This document shows positions 23,065 to 31,176 of a stretch of DNA of 64,000 nt, piece after piece. How positions within the stretch are numbered: the stretch's first letter is position 1; each line of letters begins with the position of its first letter. A program made the position numbers and the translations under genes. Source of the DNA: Modestobacter italicus. GTDB lineage: Bacteria > Actinomycetota > Actinomycetes > Mycobacteriales > Geodermatophilaceae. Below the pieces are notes generated by a model. The model was not told where the DNA came from. It worked only from the letters and a program-made list of their open reading frames with translations, and searched no databases. The stretch covers positions 744,001-808,000 of the forward strand of contig NZ_JABGCJ010000001.1 in assembly GCF_019799965.1 (NCBI RefSeq). The letters run 5' to 3'.

Positions 23065-23619
23065 GTGGGGCAGCTGGAACGTCTCGCGGCACGAGCGGCC
23101 GAGGGCGACGGTGCGGCGCAGGCCGCGCTGATCCGGGAGACGCAGGCCGACGTGTGGCGGCTGTGCGCCCACCTCGCCGACCGGCAGGCCGCCGAGGACC
23201 TCACCCAGGAGACCTTCCTGCGGGCCCTGCCGGCGCTGGCCCGGTTCGAGGGCCGGTCGTCACTGCGCACCTGGCTGCTGTCCATCGCCCGCCGGGTCTG
23301 CGCCGACCACCTGCGCGCCCGCACCCGGCGCGGGCTGGTGCTGGTCGGCGAGGACACCGAGCTGGCCGAGCTGGCCCGCGACGTCCCGGCCGACGAGGTG
23401 GGCGGAACGGTCGCCGCCCAGGACGTGCTGGACCGGCTGGAGCCCGAGCGCCGGGAGGCCTTCGTGCTCACCCAGCTGATCGGGCTGCCCTACGCCGAGG
23501 CCGCCGAGGTGGTCGGCTGCCCGATCGGCACCATCCGCTCCCGGGTCGCCCGGGCCCGCGCCGACCTGGTCGACGCGCTGGTCGCCGCCGACCACCCGCG
23601 CTCCCGCCGCCCTTCCTGA
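23065..23619 (+). CDS. ECF-family RNA polymerase sigma factor
   Basis: 184 residues from GTG, with GGAGGG upstream. Region 2 is residues about 10-75: LIRETQADVWRLC and the core-binding/-10 segment DLTQETFLRALPALARFEGRSSLRTWLLSIARR. Region 4 is about 115-170: LEPERREAFVLTQLIGLPYAEAAEVVGCPIGTIRSRVARAR. The linker is short and there is no extra C-terminal domain. Divergent from a zinc-finger anti-sigma gene. A GGGAAC motif on the minus strand in the gap could be part of an ECF promoter, but no matching -10 was found. Confidence 0.9.
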   Translation: MGQLERLAARAAEGDGAAQAALIRETQADVWRLCAHLADRQAAEDLTQETFLRALPALARFEGRSSLRTWLLSIARRVCADHLRARTRRGLVLVGEDTELAELARDVPADEVGGTVAAQDVLDRLEPERREAFVLTQLIGLPYAEAAEVVGCPIGTIRSRVARARADLVDALVAADHPRSRRPS

Positions 23620-23640
23620 CCCACCCCGGCGCGGCGCGGC

Positions 23641-23666
23641 CCGGCCATGTCGGCGAACACGGCCGG
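23641..23666. repeat. Intergenic hairpin family, copy 3
   Basis: CCGGCCATGT at the left and ACACGGCCGG at the right around CGGCGA; one mismatched pair in the stem. It lies in the gap between the convergent sigma and CtaG genes, so it probably serves as a two-way terminator. Confidence 0.65.
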
Positions 23667-23674
23667 ACGGGAGC

Positions 23675-24661
23675 TCAGGGGTTGTGGGCCGCCAGGCGGC
23701 GCAGCCGCTCGTTGTAGGCGACCAGCTCGGGGTCGTCGCCGCTCTCGCCGCGGGCGATCGCCCGGTCCCGGGCGCGGTCGGCGGCCTTGTTCGACCGCTC
23801 CTCCGAACGCACCCACTGGAAGAACACCACGGCCAGCACCAGCACCGTCGGGAACTCACCGAAGGACCACGCGATGCCCCCGGCCAGGCCCTGGTCGTAG
23901 AGCGGGTCGACGTCCCAGGACTCCGGCGGGGTGGCGTAGCTGGTCAGCAGCAGTGAGCTGCTCATCATCACGATGACGCCGAAGAAGGCGTGGAACGGGG
24001 CCGGGAGCAGCAGCTCGAGCATCCGCGCGCCGTGCCCCGACCGCCGCGGCCAGGGGTCGATGGCCAGGATCGGGCCGAAGAACAGCAGCCCGGTGACCAG
24101 GAAGTGCAGCAGCATGAACGTGTGCCCGGGCGTCGTCGCCATCAGGTCGTCGAAGACCGGGGTGAAGTAGACGCCGTACAGGCTGGCGATGAACAGCGGC
24201 ACGGTGAACAGCGGTGAGGCGACCGCCTGGCCCAGCCGGCTGTGCAGCCCGGCCAGCAGCAGCCGCCGGGGCATGCCCGCCGGACCTCGATCGGCCGGCA
24301 GCACCCGCAGCGCCAGGGTCACCGGCGCGCCCAGCAGCAGGAACAACGGCGTGATCATGCTCAGCACCATGTGCTGCACCATGTGCAGGCTGAACAGCGC
24401 CATCCCGTAGGACTGCAGCCCGCTGGCGGTCACGTAGAACAGGCTCGCGCAGCCGGCCAGCCAGGACGCCGTCCGGAGCGGCGACCAGCTGATCCCGCGC
24501 TGCCGCATCCGGAGCAGGCCGACCAGGTACGCGGCGGCGAGCAGCACGGCCAGCCAGGCGACCGGTGACGCCGCGCCCAGGTCCAGCCCGAGCACCCGGC
24601 CGGTGGTCGGCGGGAGGTCGGGCATGTGCATCGACCCCATGCCGCCGTGCTCGTGTCCCAC
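23675..24661 (-). CDS. CtaG-type cytochrome c oxidase assembly protein
   Basis: 328 residues from GTG with GGGAGG ten bases upstream. The His/Met-rich N-terminus (GHEHGGMGSMHMPDL) could bind copper. About seven membrane helices follow, with conserved HMVQHMVLSMITPLFLLLGAPV (about 112-133), HFLVTGLLFFGPIL and FHAFFGVIVMMSS, typical of the caa3_CtaG family. These proteins assist copper delivery to cytochrome oxidase in the membrane. The C-terminal tail is charged (ADRARDRAIARGESGDDPE). Annotated CopD fusions exist in the family; the CopD part is absent here. Confidence 0.85.
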   Translation of the reverse strand: MGHEHGGMGSMHMPDLPPTTGRVLGLDLGAASPVAWLAVLLAAAYLVGLLRMRQRGISWSPLRTASWLAGCASLFYVTASGLQSYGMALFSLHMVQHMVLSMITPLFLLLGAPVTLALRVLPADRGPAGMPRRLLLAGLHSRLGQAVASPLFTVPLFIASLYGVYFTPVFDDLMATTPGHTFMLLHFLVTGLLFFGPILAIDPWPRRSGHGARMLELLLPAPFHAFFGVIVMMSSSLLLTSYATPPESWDVDPLYDQGLAGGIAWSFGEFPTVLVLAVVFFQWVRSEERSNKAADRARDRAIARGESGDDPELVAYNERLRRLAAHNP

Positions 24662-24854
24662 GCTCGTCCTCCCTCGCGCCCTGCCGTGCCGGCTCCACGG
24701 TAGGCCCGCCGCCGACGGGGGTGCGTGCACGGCCGCCGCCGTGACCCCCGACACTGTCTCCGGAACGAGTTCGGCCGTTCGCCTGGAGGCTGGGCGCCGG
24801 TTGCCGATCCCGCTGGGGAGCGCCGTCAGCGTGGACGGCGTTCCCCCGCGACCG

Positions 24855-24900
24855 CCGGGTCGTGGTCGCCTCCGCACGGGGGGAGGCGACCACGACCCGG
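24855..24900. terminator. Strong 19-bp-stem hairpin
   Basis: CCGGGTCGTGGTCGCCTCC (24855-24873) pairs perfectly with its complement at 24882-24900 around an 8-base loop. It sits ten bases after the end of the minus-strand SEC-C gene and is its likely terminator. Confidence 0.75.
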
Positions 24901-24910
24901 CCTCACACGG

Positions 24911-25843
24911 TCAGCGAAGGGTGACCTGGCGGGACAGCAGACCGGCCCGGGCGCGGCGCTCGTCCGCGGTGAGCGGCTCGGTGACCGCGAGCGCGGCCTC
25001 CAGCCGGGTCTGCAGCTCGGCCGAGGGGCCGGCCCAGTCCGCGCCCGGCGTCTCCGCCGGCACGTCCCACACCGGCACCAGCAGGCCCAGGGCGCGGAAG
25101 GCGCCGGCGTAGCGGGTGCCCTCCCCCAGGGTCAGCTGCTCCGCGGCCCGCAGCCGGGCCAGCGCGTCGAGGAGCTGCTCCTCCGGTTCCGGCCGCACCC
25201 ACCGGACGTGCGCCCGGTCGTCGCTGGGCCGGCACCAGTAGGCGGCCTCCAGACCGGCCAGCCGCACCGTGGGCATGACCATCTCGTTGGCGTGCTGCAG
25301 CCCGGCCCGGGCAGCCGGGTCGACCTGGGCGCCCTCCAGCCAGAACTCGAAGTCGTCGTGCACCGTGACCTCGAACGGCGCGGAGAGGTCCAGCAGCTCC
25401 TGCAGCCGGGGCCCGGCCGAGCCGGCCCCACCGATCGGACCCGGGTCGACCGGGGCACCCGCCGGGGCCTCCAGCGCCGCGGCCAGCGCCGTCCCCAGGT
25501 CGCGGCTCACGTCGTCCGAGGAGGTCGCCAGCTGGACGCCGAGCAGGATCTCGCCGTTCGCGCGCACCAGCGCCGGGGTGCCGCCGGGCAGCACGCTGGC
25601 CAGCGTGACCGAGCGGCTGTCGGTGGTGGTCAGCGTGGCCGTGGCGGCCGGCACCAGCTCGCGCAGCGCGACCCAGTCGACCTCGGCGGGCAGGCCCTCG
25701 AAGGGCCGCAGCACCGGCTGGGCGTAGCCCGAGCCGTGGCAGTGCTTGTAACGGCGACCGGAGCCGCAGGGGCACGGGGCCTTGGGGTTGACCTCCCCGG
25801 CGGCGGGGGCGACAGCGGCGGCGGAGCGCTTGCGTGGAGCCAT
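24911..25843 (-). CDS. SEC-C motif (DUF5926 family) protein
   Basis: 310 residues. The N-terminus carries a SEC-C zinc motif, PCPCGSGRRYKHCHG (about residues 23-37), as at the C-terminus of SecA. The rest is the conserved actinobacterial DUF5926 domain (LRPFEGLPAEVDWVALRELVPA through FEFWLEGAQVDP and the C-terminal LTADERRARAGLL). No signal peptide or membrane segment. Function is unknown; SEC-C often mediates ribosome or SecB-type contacts. Divergent from the P450 gene. Confidence 0.85.
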   Translation of the reverse strand: MAPRKRSAAAVAPAAGEVNPKAPCPCGSGRRYKHCHGSGYAQPVLRPFEGLPAEVDWVALRELVPAATATLTTTDSRSVTLASVLPGGTPALVRANGEILLGVQLATSSDDVSRDLGTALAAALEAPAGAPVDPGPIGGAGSAGPRLQELLDLSAPFEVTVHDDFEFWLEGAQVDPAARAGLQHANEMVMPTVRLAGLEAAYWCRPSDDRAHVRWVRPEPEEQLLDALARLRAAEQLTLGEGTRYAGAFRALGLLVPVWDVPAETPGADWAGPSAELQTRLEAALAVTEPLTADERRARAGLLSRQVTLR

Positions 25844-25945
25844 GCCCGCCAGCCTATGTGGCTCCCCCGGCCGACCCCCGCGAGCGCACGCCGGGCGGCC
25901 GCGGGAGGGGCCGGACCGGCGGCGCCGCTCACTAGACTCACTCCA

Positions 25946-27154
25946 GTGACCCTGGCTCCTGCTCCACTGGACCTCACCGACGCCACGGTCGTCGCCGACC
26001 CCTACCCGGCGTTCGCCCTGGCCCGCGCGGCCGCGCCGGTGCAGTGGCACGAGGGCCTGGGGCTGTGGCTCGCGTTCACCCACGCCGAGTCCAACGCGGT
26101 GCTGCGCGACCGCCGGCTGGGCCGGCTGTGGTCGGACAAGGCGCCGGCGGAGCGGTTCGAGAGCTTCAACCTCATCCACCGCAACGCCATCCTGGAGATG
26201 GAGCCACCGGAGCACACCCGGCTCCGCCGGTTGATCAGCGCCGCCTTCGCCCGCGGTCACGTCGAGCGGCTGCGGCCCTGGGTGCAGGAGCTGGCCGACT
26301 CCCTCGTCGACGGCCTGGTCGAGCGCTCCGCCGGGCGGACGCCGGTCGACGTGCTGTCCGGGATGGCCGAGGAACTGCCGGTCGCGGTCATCGCCGAACT
26401 GCTCGGGGTGCCCGCGGCCGACCGGCCACTGCTGCGGCCGTGGTCCAACGCGATCGTGAAGATGTACGAGTACGGCCGGACGACGGCCGTCGAGGACGAC
26501 GCCGAGCGGGCCGCCGCCGAGTTCGTCGCCTACCTGCGTGAGCTGGCCGCCGAGCGCCGCCGGGCCCCGGGCGAGGACCTGCTGACCCACCTGGTCACCG
26601 TGCGGGACTCCGCGGGCGACCGGCTGACCGAGGACGAGCTGGTCACCACCTGCATCCTGCTGCTCAACGCCGGGCACGAGGCGACGGTGAACGTCAGCGG
26701 CAACGGCCTGCTGGCGCTGCTGGAACACCCCGCCCAGCTCCAGCGGCTGCGGGAGGACCGGGCACTGCTGCCCACCGCGATCGAGGAGCTGATGCGCTTC
26801 GACTCACCGCTGCAGCTGTTCGAGCGCACGGCCACCGAGGACGTCGAGATCGGCGGGGTCACCGTCGAACGGGGACAGAAGATCGCCGCCCTGCTGGGCA
26901 GCGCCAACCGCGACCCGGCTGTCTTCGCCGACCCCGACACCCTGGACGTGGGGCGCACCGACAACCCGCACATCTCCTTCGGTGCCGGCGTGCACTTCTG
27001 CATCGGCGCCCCGCTGGCCCGGGTGGAGCTGCAGGCCTCCTTCGGCGCACTGCTCGGCCGCACCTCGGCGCTCGAGCTCGGCGCCCCGGCCCGCCGCCGT
27101 CCGGAGTTCGTCCTGCGCGGCCTGCACGACCTGCCGGTGGTCCTCACCCCCTGA
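25946..27154 (+). CDS. Cytochrome P450
   Basis: 402 residues from GTG, typical soluble bacterial P450. I-helix oxygen-binding motif LLNAGHEATVN (about 244-254), ExxR in EELMRF (about 279-284), and heme loop FGAGVHFCIGAPLAR with Cys352 as thiolate ligand. A TAGACT -10-like hexamer at about 25933-25938 is close enough that the GTG may start a leaderless mRNA. No ferredoxin or reductase gene adjoins it, so it must use redox partners encoded elsewhere. Substrate unknown. Its stop lies inside a terminator hairpin shared with the convergent Nudix gene. Confidence 0.92.
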   Translation: MTLAPAPLDLTDATVVADPYPAFALARAAAPVQWHEGLGLWLAFTHAESNAVLRDRRLGRLWSDKAPAERFESFNLIHRNAILEMEPPEHTRLRRLISAAFARGHVERLRPWVQELADSLVDGLVERSAGRTPVDVLSGMAEELPVAVIAELLGVPAADRPLLRPWSNAIVKMYEYGRTTAVEDDAERAAAEFVAYLRELAAERRRAPGEDLLTHLVTVRDSAGDRLTEDELVTTCILLLNAGHEATVNVSGNGLLALLEHPAQLQRLREDRALLPTAIEELMRFDSPLQLFERTATEDVEIGGVTVERGQKIAALLGSANRDPAVFADPDTLDVGRTDNPHISFGAGVHFCIGAPLARVELQASFGALLGRTSALELGAPARRRPEFVLRGLHDLPVVLTP

Positions 27155-27182
27155 CGGCCATGTCGGCCACCATGGCCGTCAG
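27151..27182. repeat. Intergenic hairpin family, copy 4 (shared terminator)
   Basis: Arms CTGACGGCCATG and CATGGCCGTCAG are perfectly complementary around TCGGCCAC. The arms contain the stop codons of both convergent genes, so the element almost certainly terminates both. Confidence 0.75.
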
Positions 27183-27856
27183 GGGCGGAAGGGCCCGCTC
27201 AGGGCCGCCCACTGGAGCAGCAGGATCGTCTTGGCGTCGGCGATGCGCCCGTCTGCGACCATCTCCTGCGCCTCGTCGAAGGGCAGCTCCAGCACGTCGA
27301 TGTCCTCGCCCTCCTCGGCCAGCCCGCCGCCGGCGGTGGTGCGCTGGGCCGGCGTGTAGGGCGCGGCGTAGAAGTGCAGCCGCTCGGTGACCGACCCGGG
27401 GCTCATGTACACGTCGAACACGTGCTCGAGCTCACCGATCGCGACACCGGTCTCCTCGGCGGCCTCCCGGCGGATGGCGGCCTCGGGCGCGTCGTCGTCC
27501 AGCAGGCCCGCGGCGGTCTCGACCAGCAGCCCGTCGGGGTGGCCGTTGACGTACACCGGCCAGCGGAACTGGCGAGTCAGCAGGACCGTGCGGCGCGCGG
27601 TGTCGTACAGCAGCACGGTGGCCCCGTTGCCGCGGTCGTAGGTCTCCCGCGCCTCGCGGACCCACGTGCCGTCCGACCGGCGCCGGTCGTAGGTGCTCTT
27701 GCGCAGCACGTGCCAGCCGGAGGCGAGCAGCTCGACGTCCACGACGCGGACGTCGGGGTTGCCGGTCAGGTCGCGCCCGGCCTGGTCCAGCCCGGTGCGG
27801 CCGCGGTGATCGGGCACGTCGATGCCCGGCCGCCCGGTGGCCCGCGCCCCGGTCAC
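27179..27856 (-). CDS. Nudix hydrolase (NudK/ADP-ribose pyrophosphatase-like)
   Basis: 225 residues from GTG. The Nudix box ends REAAEETGV (about 140-148) and begins at AGLLDDDAPEA, where the first Glu of the G-x5-E pattern is Ala. The beta-rich N-terminus (VRVVDVELLASGWHVLRKSTYDRR, ATVLLYDTARRTVLLTRQFR) is characteristic of NudK, which cleaves GDP-mannose or related nucleoside diphosphate sugars. GTG overlaps the TGA of the upstream truncated gene as GTGA, indicating translational coupling. Confidence 0.85.
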   Translation of the reverse strand: MTGARATGRPGIDVPDHRGRTGLDQAGRDLTGNPDVRVVDVELLASGWHVLRKSTYDRRRSDGTWVREARETYDRGNGATVLLYDTARRTVLLTRQFRWPVYVNGHPDGLLVETAAGLLDDDAPEAAIRREAAEETGVAIGELEHVFDVYMSPGSVTERLHFYAAPYTPAQRTTAGGGLAEEGEDIDVLELPFDEAQEMVADGRIADAKTILLLQWAALSGPFRP

Positions 27857-28047
27857 GGCCGGACCCCGGGCACCTCGTCGACCGACCGGTGGACAGGGAG
27901 ACCCCGATCGCGGGCGAGGGCGACGTCCTGGTCGGCGCCCACCGACTCCTCCGGCCCGGCGGCCGTCGGCTCCGGGTCGTCGCCGGTGCCCGACCGGGAG
28001 GGGCCGGCCAGCAGGATGAGCATCGGTCTCGCCATGGTCGTCGTCAT
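27853..28047 (-). pseudogene. Internally deleted DUF4406-like protein
   Basis: 64 residues. The N-terminus RPMLILLAGPSRSGTGDDPE matches the start of DUF4406 (nucleoside-deoxyribosyltransferase-like) proteins. The C-terminus GADQDVALARDRGLPVHRSV matches their end. The middle 60-70 residues expected by the family (remembered GHVPVIGEW-type core) are absent while the frame stays open. An in-frame deletion is the simplest reading, leaving a small product unlikely to fold as the parent. It keeps GTGA coupling to the Nudix gene, which may explain why the frame persists. Confidence 0.6.
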
Positions 28048-28063
28048 GGCCGGCATAGTATCG

Positions 28064-28075
28064 GCACAATCGTGC
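28064..28075. promoter_or_regulatory. Possible DeoR operator in divergent promoter
   Basis: GCAC-AATC-GTGC dyad in the 48-base gap between the truncated DUF4406/Nudix unit and the DeoR gene, next to TACTAT (minus strand), a plausible -10 for the leftward operon. Confidence 0.35.
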
Positions 28076-28095
28076 AAGAACGAGGGAGAACGTGC

Positions 28096-28863
28096 ATGCT
28101 GGCCGCGCAACGACGGGACACCATCCTGGACCGGCTCCGCACCGAGGGGCGCGTCATCGCCCGCGACCTCGCCGAGGAGCTGGGCACCTCCGAGGACACC
28201 GTGCGCCGCGACCTCCGGGACCTGGCCGCGGCCGGCCTGTGCCAGCGGGTCTACGGCGGGGCGCTGCCGGCGTCCCCGGCCGTCGCCGACTACCGGGCCC
28301 GCCAGTCCGTGGGGACGGCGAGCAAGCAGGTGGTGGCCGCTGCCGCGGCCGCCCTGGTCCGGCCGGGGGCCACCCTGCTGCTGGACGGCGGCACCACCGC
28401 GCTGGCCGTCGCGCACGCCCTGCCGCCGGACCTGCGGGCCACCGTGGTGACCCACAGCCCGACCGTGGCCGCGGCGCTCGTCGAGCACCCGACCGTGGAG
28501 GTGTTCGTGATCGGCGGGCGGCTGTTCAAGCACTCCGCGGTCACCAGCGGGGCCGCCGCCGTCGAGGCGCTGGCCGGCGTCCAGGCCGACCTGTTCCTGC
28601 TGGGGGTCACCGGGGTGCACCCGGTCGCCGGGCTCACGACCGGCGACGCGGACGAGGCCGCGATGAAGCGGGCCCTGGCCCGCCGGGCGGCGGACACCTA
28701 CGTGCTGGCCAGCGCGGAGAAGATCGGGGCGGCCTCGCCGTTCACCGTGCTGCCGTTCACCGAGGTCGCCGGCGTGGTCACCGACGTGCCGGCCGACGAC
28801 CCGACGCTGGTCGAGCTGGCCGCGGCGGGAGTGCGCCTGCTCGGGCCCGGCCGCGAGGGCTGA
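28096..28863 (+). CDS. DeoR/GlpR family transcriptional regulator
   Basis: 255 residues; ATG preceded by GAGGGAG. The N-terminal winged helix contains RVIARDLAEELGTSEDTVRRDLRDL (about 19-43) and the DeoR hallmark QRVYGGALP. The C-terminal DeoRC sugar-phosphate sensor contains LLLDGGTTALAVAHAL, VIGGRLFKHSAVTSGAAAVEAL and VLASAEKIG. Such repressors respond to phosphorylated sugars. It may regulate itself and the divergent Nudix unit; the arabinose block nearby has its own LacI regulator, so a role there is less likely. Confidence 0.88.
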   Translation: MLAAQRRDTILDRLRTEGRVIARDLAEELGTSEDTVRRDLRDLAAAGLCQRVYGGALPASPAVADYRARQSVGTASKQVVAAAAAALVRPGATLLLDGGTTALAVAHALPPDLRATVVTHSPTVAAALVEHPTVEVFVIGGRLFKHSAVTSGAAAVEALAGVQADLFLLGVTGVHPVAGLTTGDADEAAMKRALARRAADTYVLASAEKIGAASPFTVLPFTEVAGVVTDVPADDPTLVELAAAGVRLLGPGREG

Positions 28864-28888
28864 GCCCTCCGCCGGGTCCGAGGGACGA

Positions 28889-28923
28889 CGACGCCCCGGC
28901 CGGGAGTCCCGGCCGGGGCGTCG
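28889..28923. terminator. Strong hairpin after DeoR gene
   Basis: CGACGCCCCGGCCGGG pairs perfectly with CCCGGCCGGGGCGTCG around a three-base loop, 26 bases after the DeoR stop. Confidence 0.75.
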
Positions 28924-28934
28924 CACGGCCCTGT

Positions 28935-28966
28935 GCCCCCACCACGAGCCTGCGCGTGGTGGGGGC
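28935..28966. terminator. Hairpin after araA
   Basis: GCCCCCACCACG pairs with CGTGGTGGGGGC around AGCCTGCG, seven bases after the end of araA (minus strand). The loop and flanking bases resemble the hairpin at 55207-55236 (CCACCGCGAGCCTGCG). Confidence 0.7.
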
Positions 28967-28972
28967 TCTGCC

Positions 28973-30496
28973 TCAGAGGCGCTGGTTGAGGCGGTGGTAG
29001 GCCGCGGACCAGCGCAGCTCCTTGGCCAGGCTGCGGCGGGTGGTGTCGGCGTCGATGAGCACCAGCTCGGTCTGGAAGACCTCGGCCAGGTCGGTCAGCT
29101 CGTCGGCGCCGAGCTGGGTGGACAGCACCGTGTGGTGCGGCCCGCCGGCGGTCAGCCAGCCCTCGGTCGCGGTCTCGAAGTCCGGCCGGGGCTCCCAGAC
29201 CGCCCGGGCCACCGGCAGGTTCGGCAGCGGCTCGGAGGGCTCGACGACGTCGATCTCGTTGGCCACCCAGCGGAACCGGTCGCCCAGGTCCGACCAGCCG
29301 ATGGTGATGCCGGCGGCGGGGGCGGCGGTGAACACGAGGCGGGCCGGGTCCTCGCGGCCGCCGATGCCCAGCGGGTGCACCTCCAGCCGCGGCTTCTCCC
29401 CCGCGATCGTCGGGCACACCTCGAGCATGTGCGCGCCGAGGATCTTCGGGGTCTCCGAGGCCAGGTCGTAGGTGTAGTCCTCCATGAAGGAGGTGCCACC
29501 GGGCAGGCCCTGGGCGGCGACCTTGAGCACCCGCAGCAGCGCCGAGGTCTTCCAGTCCCCCTCGCCGCCGAAGCCGTAGCCGTCGGCCATCAGCCGCTGC
29601 ACGGCCAGGCCGGGGAGCTGGCGCAGCCCGCCGAGGTCCTCGAAGTTCGTGGTGAACGCGCCGAAGCCGCCCTCCTCCAGGAACGAGCGCAGCGCCACCT
29701 CGATCCGGGCCTGATAGCGGACGCTGTGGTGCCGGTCGCCGCCGGGGCGCAGGTCGGCGTCCATCTCGTAGAGGTCGCCGTACTCGGCGACGACCGCGTC
29801 GACGGCGGAGTCGGAGACCCGCTCGACCACGGCGACCAGGTCGTTGACGCCCCAGGTGTTCACCGACATGCCGAAGCGGATCTCCGCCTCGACCTTGTCG
29901 CCCTCGGTCACGGCGACGTTGCGCATGTTGTCGCCGAACCGGGCCAGCTTCAGGCCGCGCGCGGCGGCGGCACCGGCGGCGGCGCGGGCCCATGAGCCGA
30001 CCCGGGCCTGGACCCGGGGGCTGCCCGCGTGGCCGGAGACGGTGGTGCGCGGGGTGCGCAGCCGGGTGAGCATGAACCCGTACTCCCGGTCGCCGTGGGC
30101 GGCCTGGTTGAGGTTCATGAAGTCCATGTCGATCGTCGCCCACGGCAGGGCGGCGTCGGCCTGGGTGTGCAGGTGGAGCAGGGGCTTGCGCAGCGCGTCC
30201 AGCCCGGAGATCCACATCTTCGCCGGGGAGAAGGTGTGCATCCAGGTGATGACGCCCAGGCAGTTCGGGTCCTCGTTCGCCTCGCCCATCGTCTTCCGGA
30301 TGGCGCCGGCGTCGGTGAGCACCGGCTTCCACACCACCCGCACCGGCACGGCGTCGGCGCCGTCCAGGGCCGCGGCGACCCGCTGCGACTGCTCGGCGAC
30401 CTGCTGGAGGGTCTCCTCGCCGTACAGCCCCTGGCTGCCGGTGAGGAACCAGATCTCGGAACCCTCGAATGCCACCTGCTGCTCCTTCGTGTTCAT
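28973..30496 (-). CDS. araA: L-arabinose isomerase
   Basis: 507 residues, normal family length. It converts L-arabinose to L-ribulose in the cytoplasm using Mn2+. Conserved stretches: [20 protein letters not shown] (about 14-33), [33 protein letters not shown], and GDGEGDWKT-type [15 protein letters not shown] containing metal-binding Glu. EDYTYDL and [19 protein letters not shown] lie near the C-terminus. Last gene of araB-araD-araA; its ATG overlaps the araD stop. Confidence 0.95.
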   Translation of the reverse strand: MNTKEQQVAFEGSEIWFLTGSQGLYGEETLQQVAEQSQRVAAALDGADAVPVRVVWKPVLTDAGAIRKTMGEANEDPNCLGVITWMHTFSPAKMWISGLDALRKPLLHLHTQADAALPWATIDMDFMNLNQAAHGDREYGFMLTRLRTPRTTVSGHAGSPRVQARVGSWARAAAGAAAARGLKLARFGDNMRNVAVTEGDKVEAEIRFGMSVNTWGVNDLVAVVERVSDSAVDAVVAEYGDLYEMDADLRPGGDRHHSVRYQARIEVALRSFLEEGGFGAFTTNFEDLGGLRQLPGLAVQRLMADGYGFGGEGDWKTSALLRVLKVAAQGLPGGTSFMEDYTYDLASETPKILGAHMLEVCPTIAGEKPRLEVHPLGIGGREDPARLVFTAAPAAGITIGWSDLGDRFRWVANEIDVVEPSEPLPNLPVARAVWEPRPDFETATEGWLTAGGPHHTVLSTQLGADELTDLAEVFQTELVLIDADTTRRSLAKELRWSAAYHRLNQRL

Positions 30497-31176
30497 CGCT
30501 GTCCGTAGACGTTCTGGTAGCGCGCGTACAGCGAGTCGATGTCCGCCTGCGCGATCGGCTTCGGCTCCCCCAGCTGGCGGGAGAGGTGGACGGTGCGGGC
30601 GACGTCCTCGGTCATCACGGCGGCCTTGACCGCGGCCTTGGCCGAGGGCCCGATGGTGAAGACGCCGTGGTTCTTCATCAGCACCGCCGGCGAGCGGTGC
30701 CCCTGCAGGGTGGCGACGATGCCCTGGCCGATGGAGTCGTCACCGATCAGCGCGAACGGCCCCACCGGGATCGGTCCGCCGAACTCGTCGGCCATCGCGG
30801 TGAGCACGCAGGGGATCTCCTCGTGCCGGGCCGCCCAGGCCGCGGCGTAGGTGCTGTGCGTGTGCACCTGGCCGTTGACCTCGGGCATGTTCCGGTAGAC
30901 GTAGGCGTGCGCGGCCGTGTCGGACGACGGCGCCCGGACGCCGTCGACGGCGTTGCCGTCCAGGTCGCAGACGGTGATGCCCTCCCAGGTCAGCTGGTCG
31001 TACTCGACGCCGCTGCCCTTGATGACGAACAGGTCCTCGCCGGGCACCCGCTCGGACACGTTGCCCGAGGTCCAGGTGACCAGCTCGTAGCGGGTGAGGT
31101 ACGAGTGCAGGTGGGCGACGTGCTCGCGCTGCGCGCGGAACGTCCCCTGCTCCGTGCGGGTGGGGGTGGCGGTCAT
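30493..31176 (-). CDS. araD: L-ribulose-5-phosphate 4-epimerase
   Basis: 227 residues, class II aldolase fold. It converts L-ribulose-5-phosphate to D-xylulose-5-phosphate. Zinc ligands are visible in [13 protein letters not shown] (two His, about 96 and 98) and in [11 protein letters not shown] (third His). Phosphate-binding [21 protein letters not shown] and [12 protein letters not shown] are conserved. ATGA overlaps with both araB and araA show a translationally coupled operon. Confidence 0.94.
   Translation of the reverse strand: MTATPTRTEQGTFRAQREHVAHLHSYLTRYELVTWTSGNVSERVPGEDLFVIKGSGVEYDQLTWEGITVCDLDGNAVDGVRAPSSDTAAHAYVYRNMPEVNGQVHTHSTYAAAWAARHEEIPCVLTAMADEFGGPIPVGPFALIGDDSIGQGIVATLQGHRSPAVLMKNHGVFTIGPSAKAAVKAAVMTEDVARTVHLSRQLGEPKPIAQADIDSLYARYQNVYGQR

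Noticed and set aside
28096-28863. DeoR protein as the arabinose repressor
   Set aside because: It is oriented away from the arabinose operon and separated by two terminators, while a LacI gene with matching operators sits inside the block.
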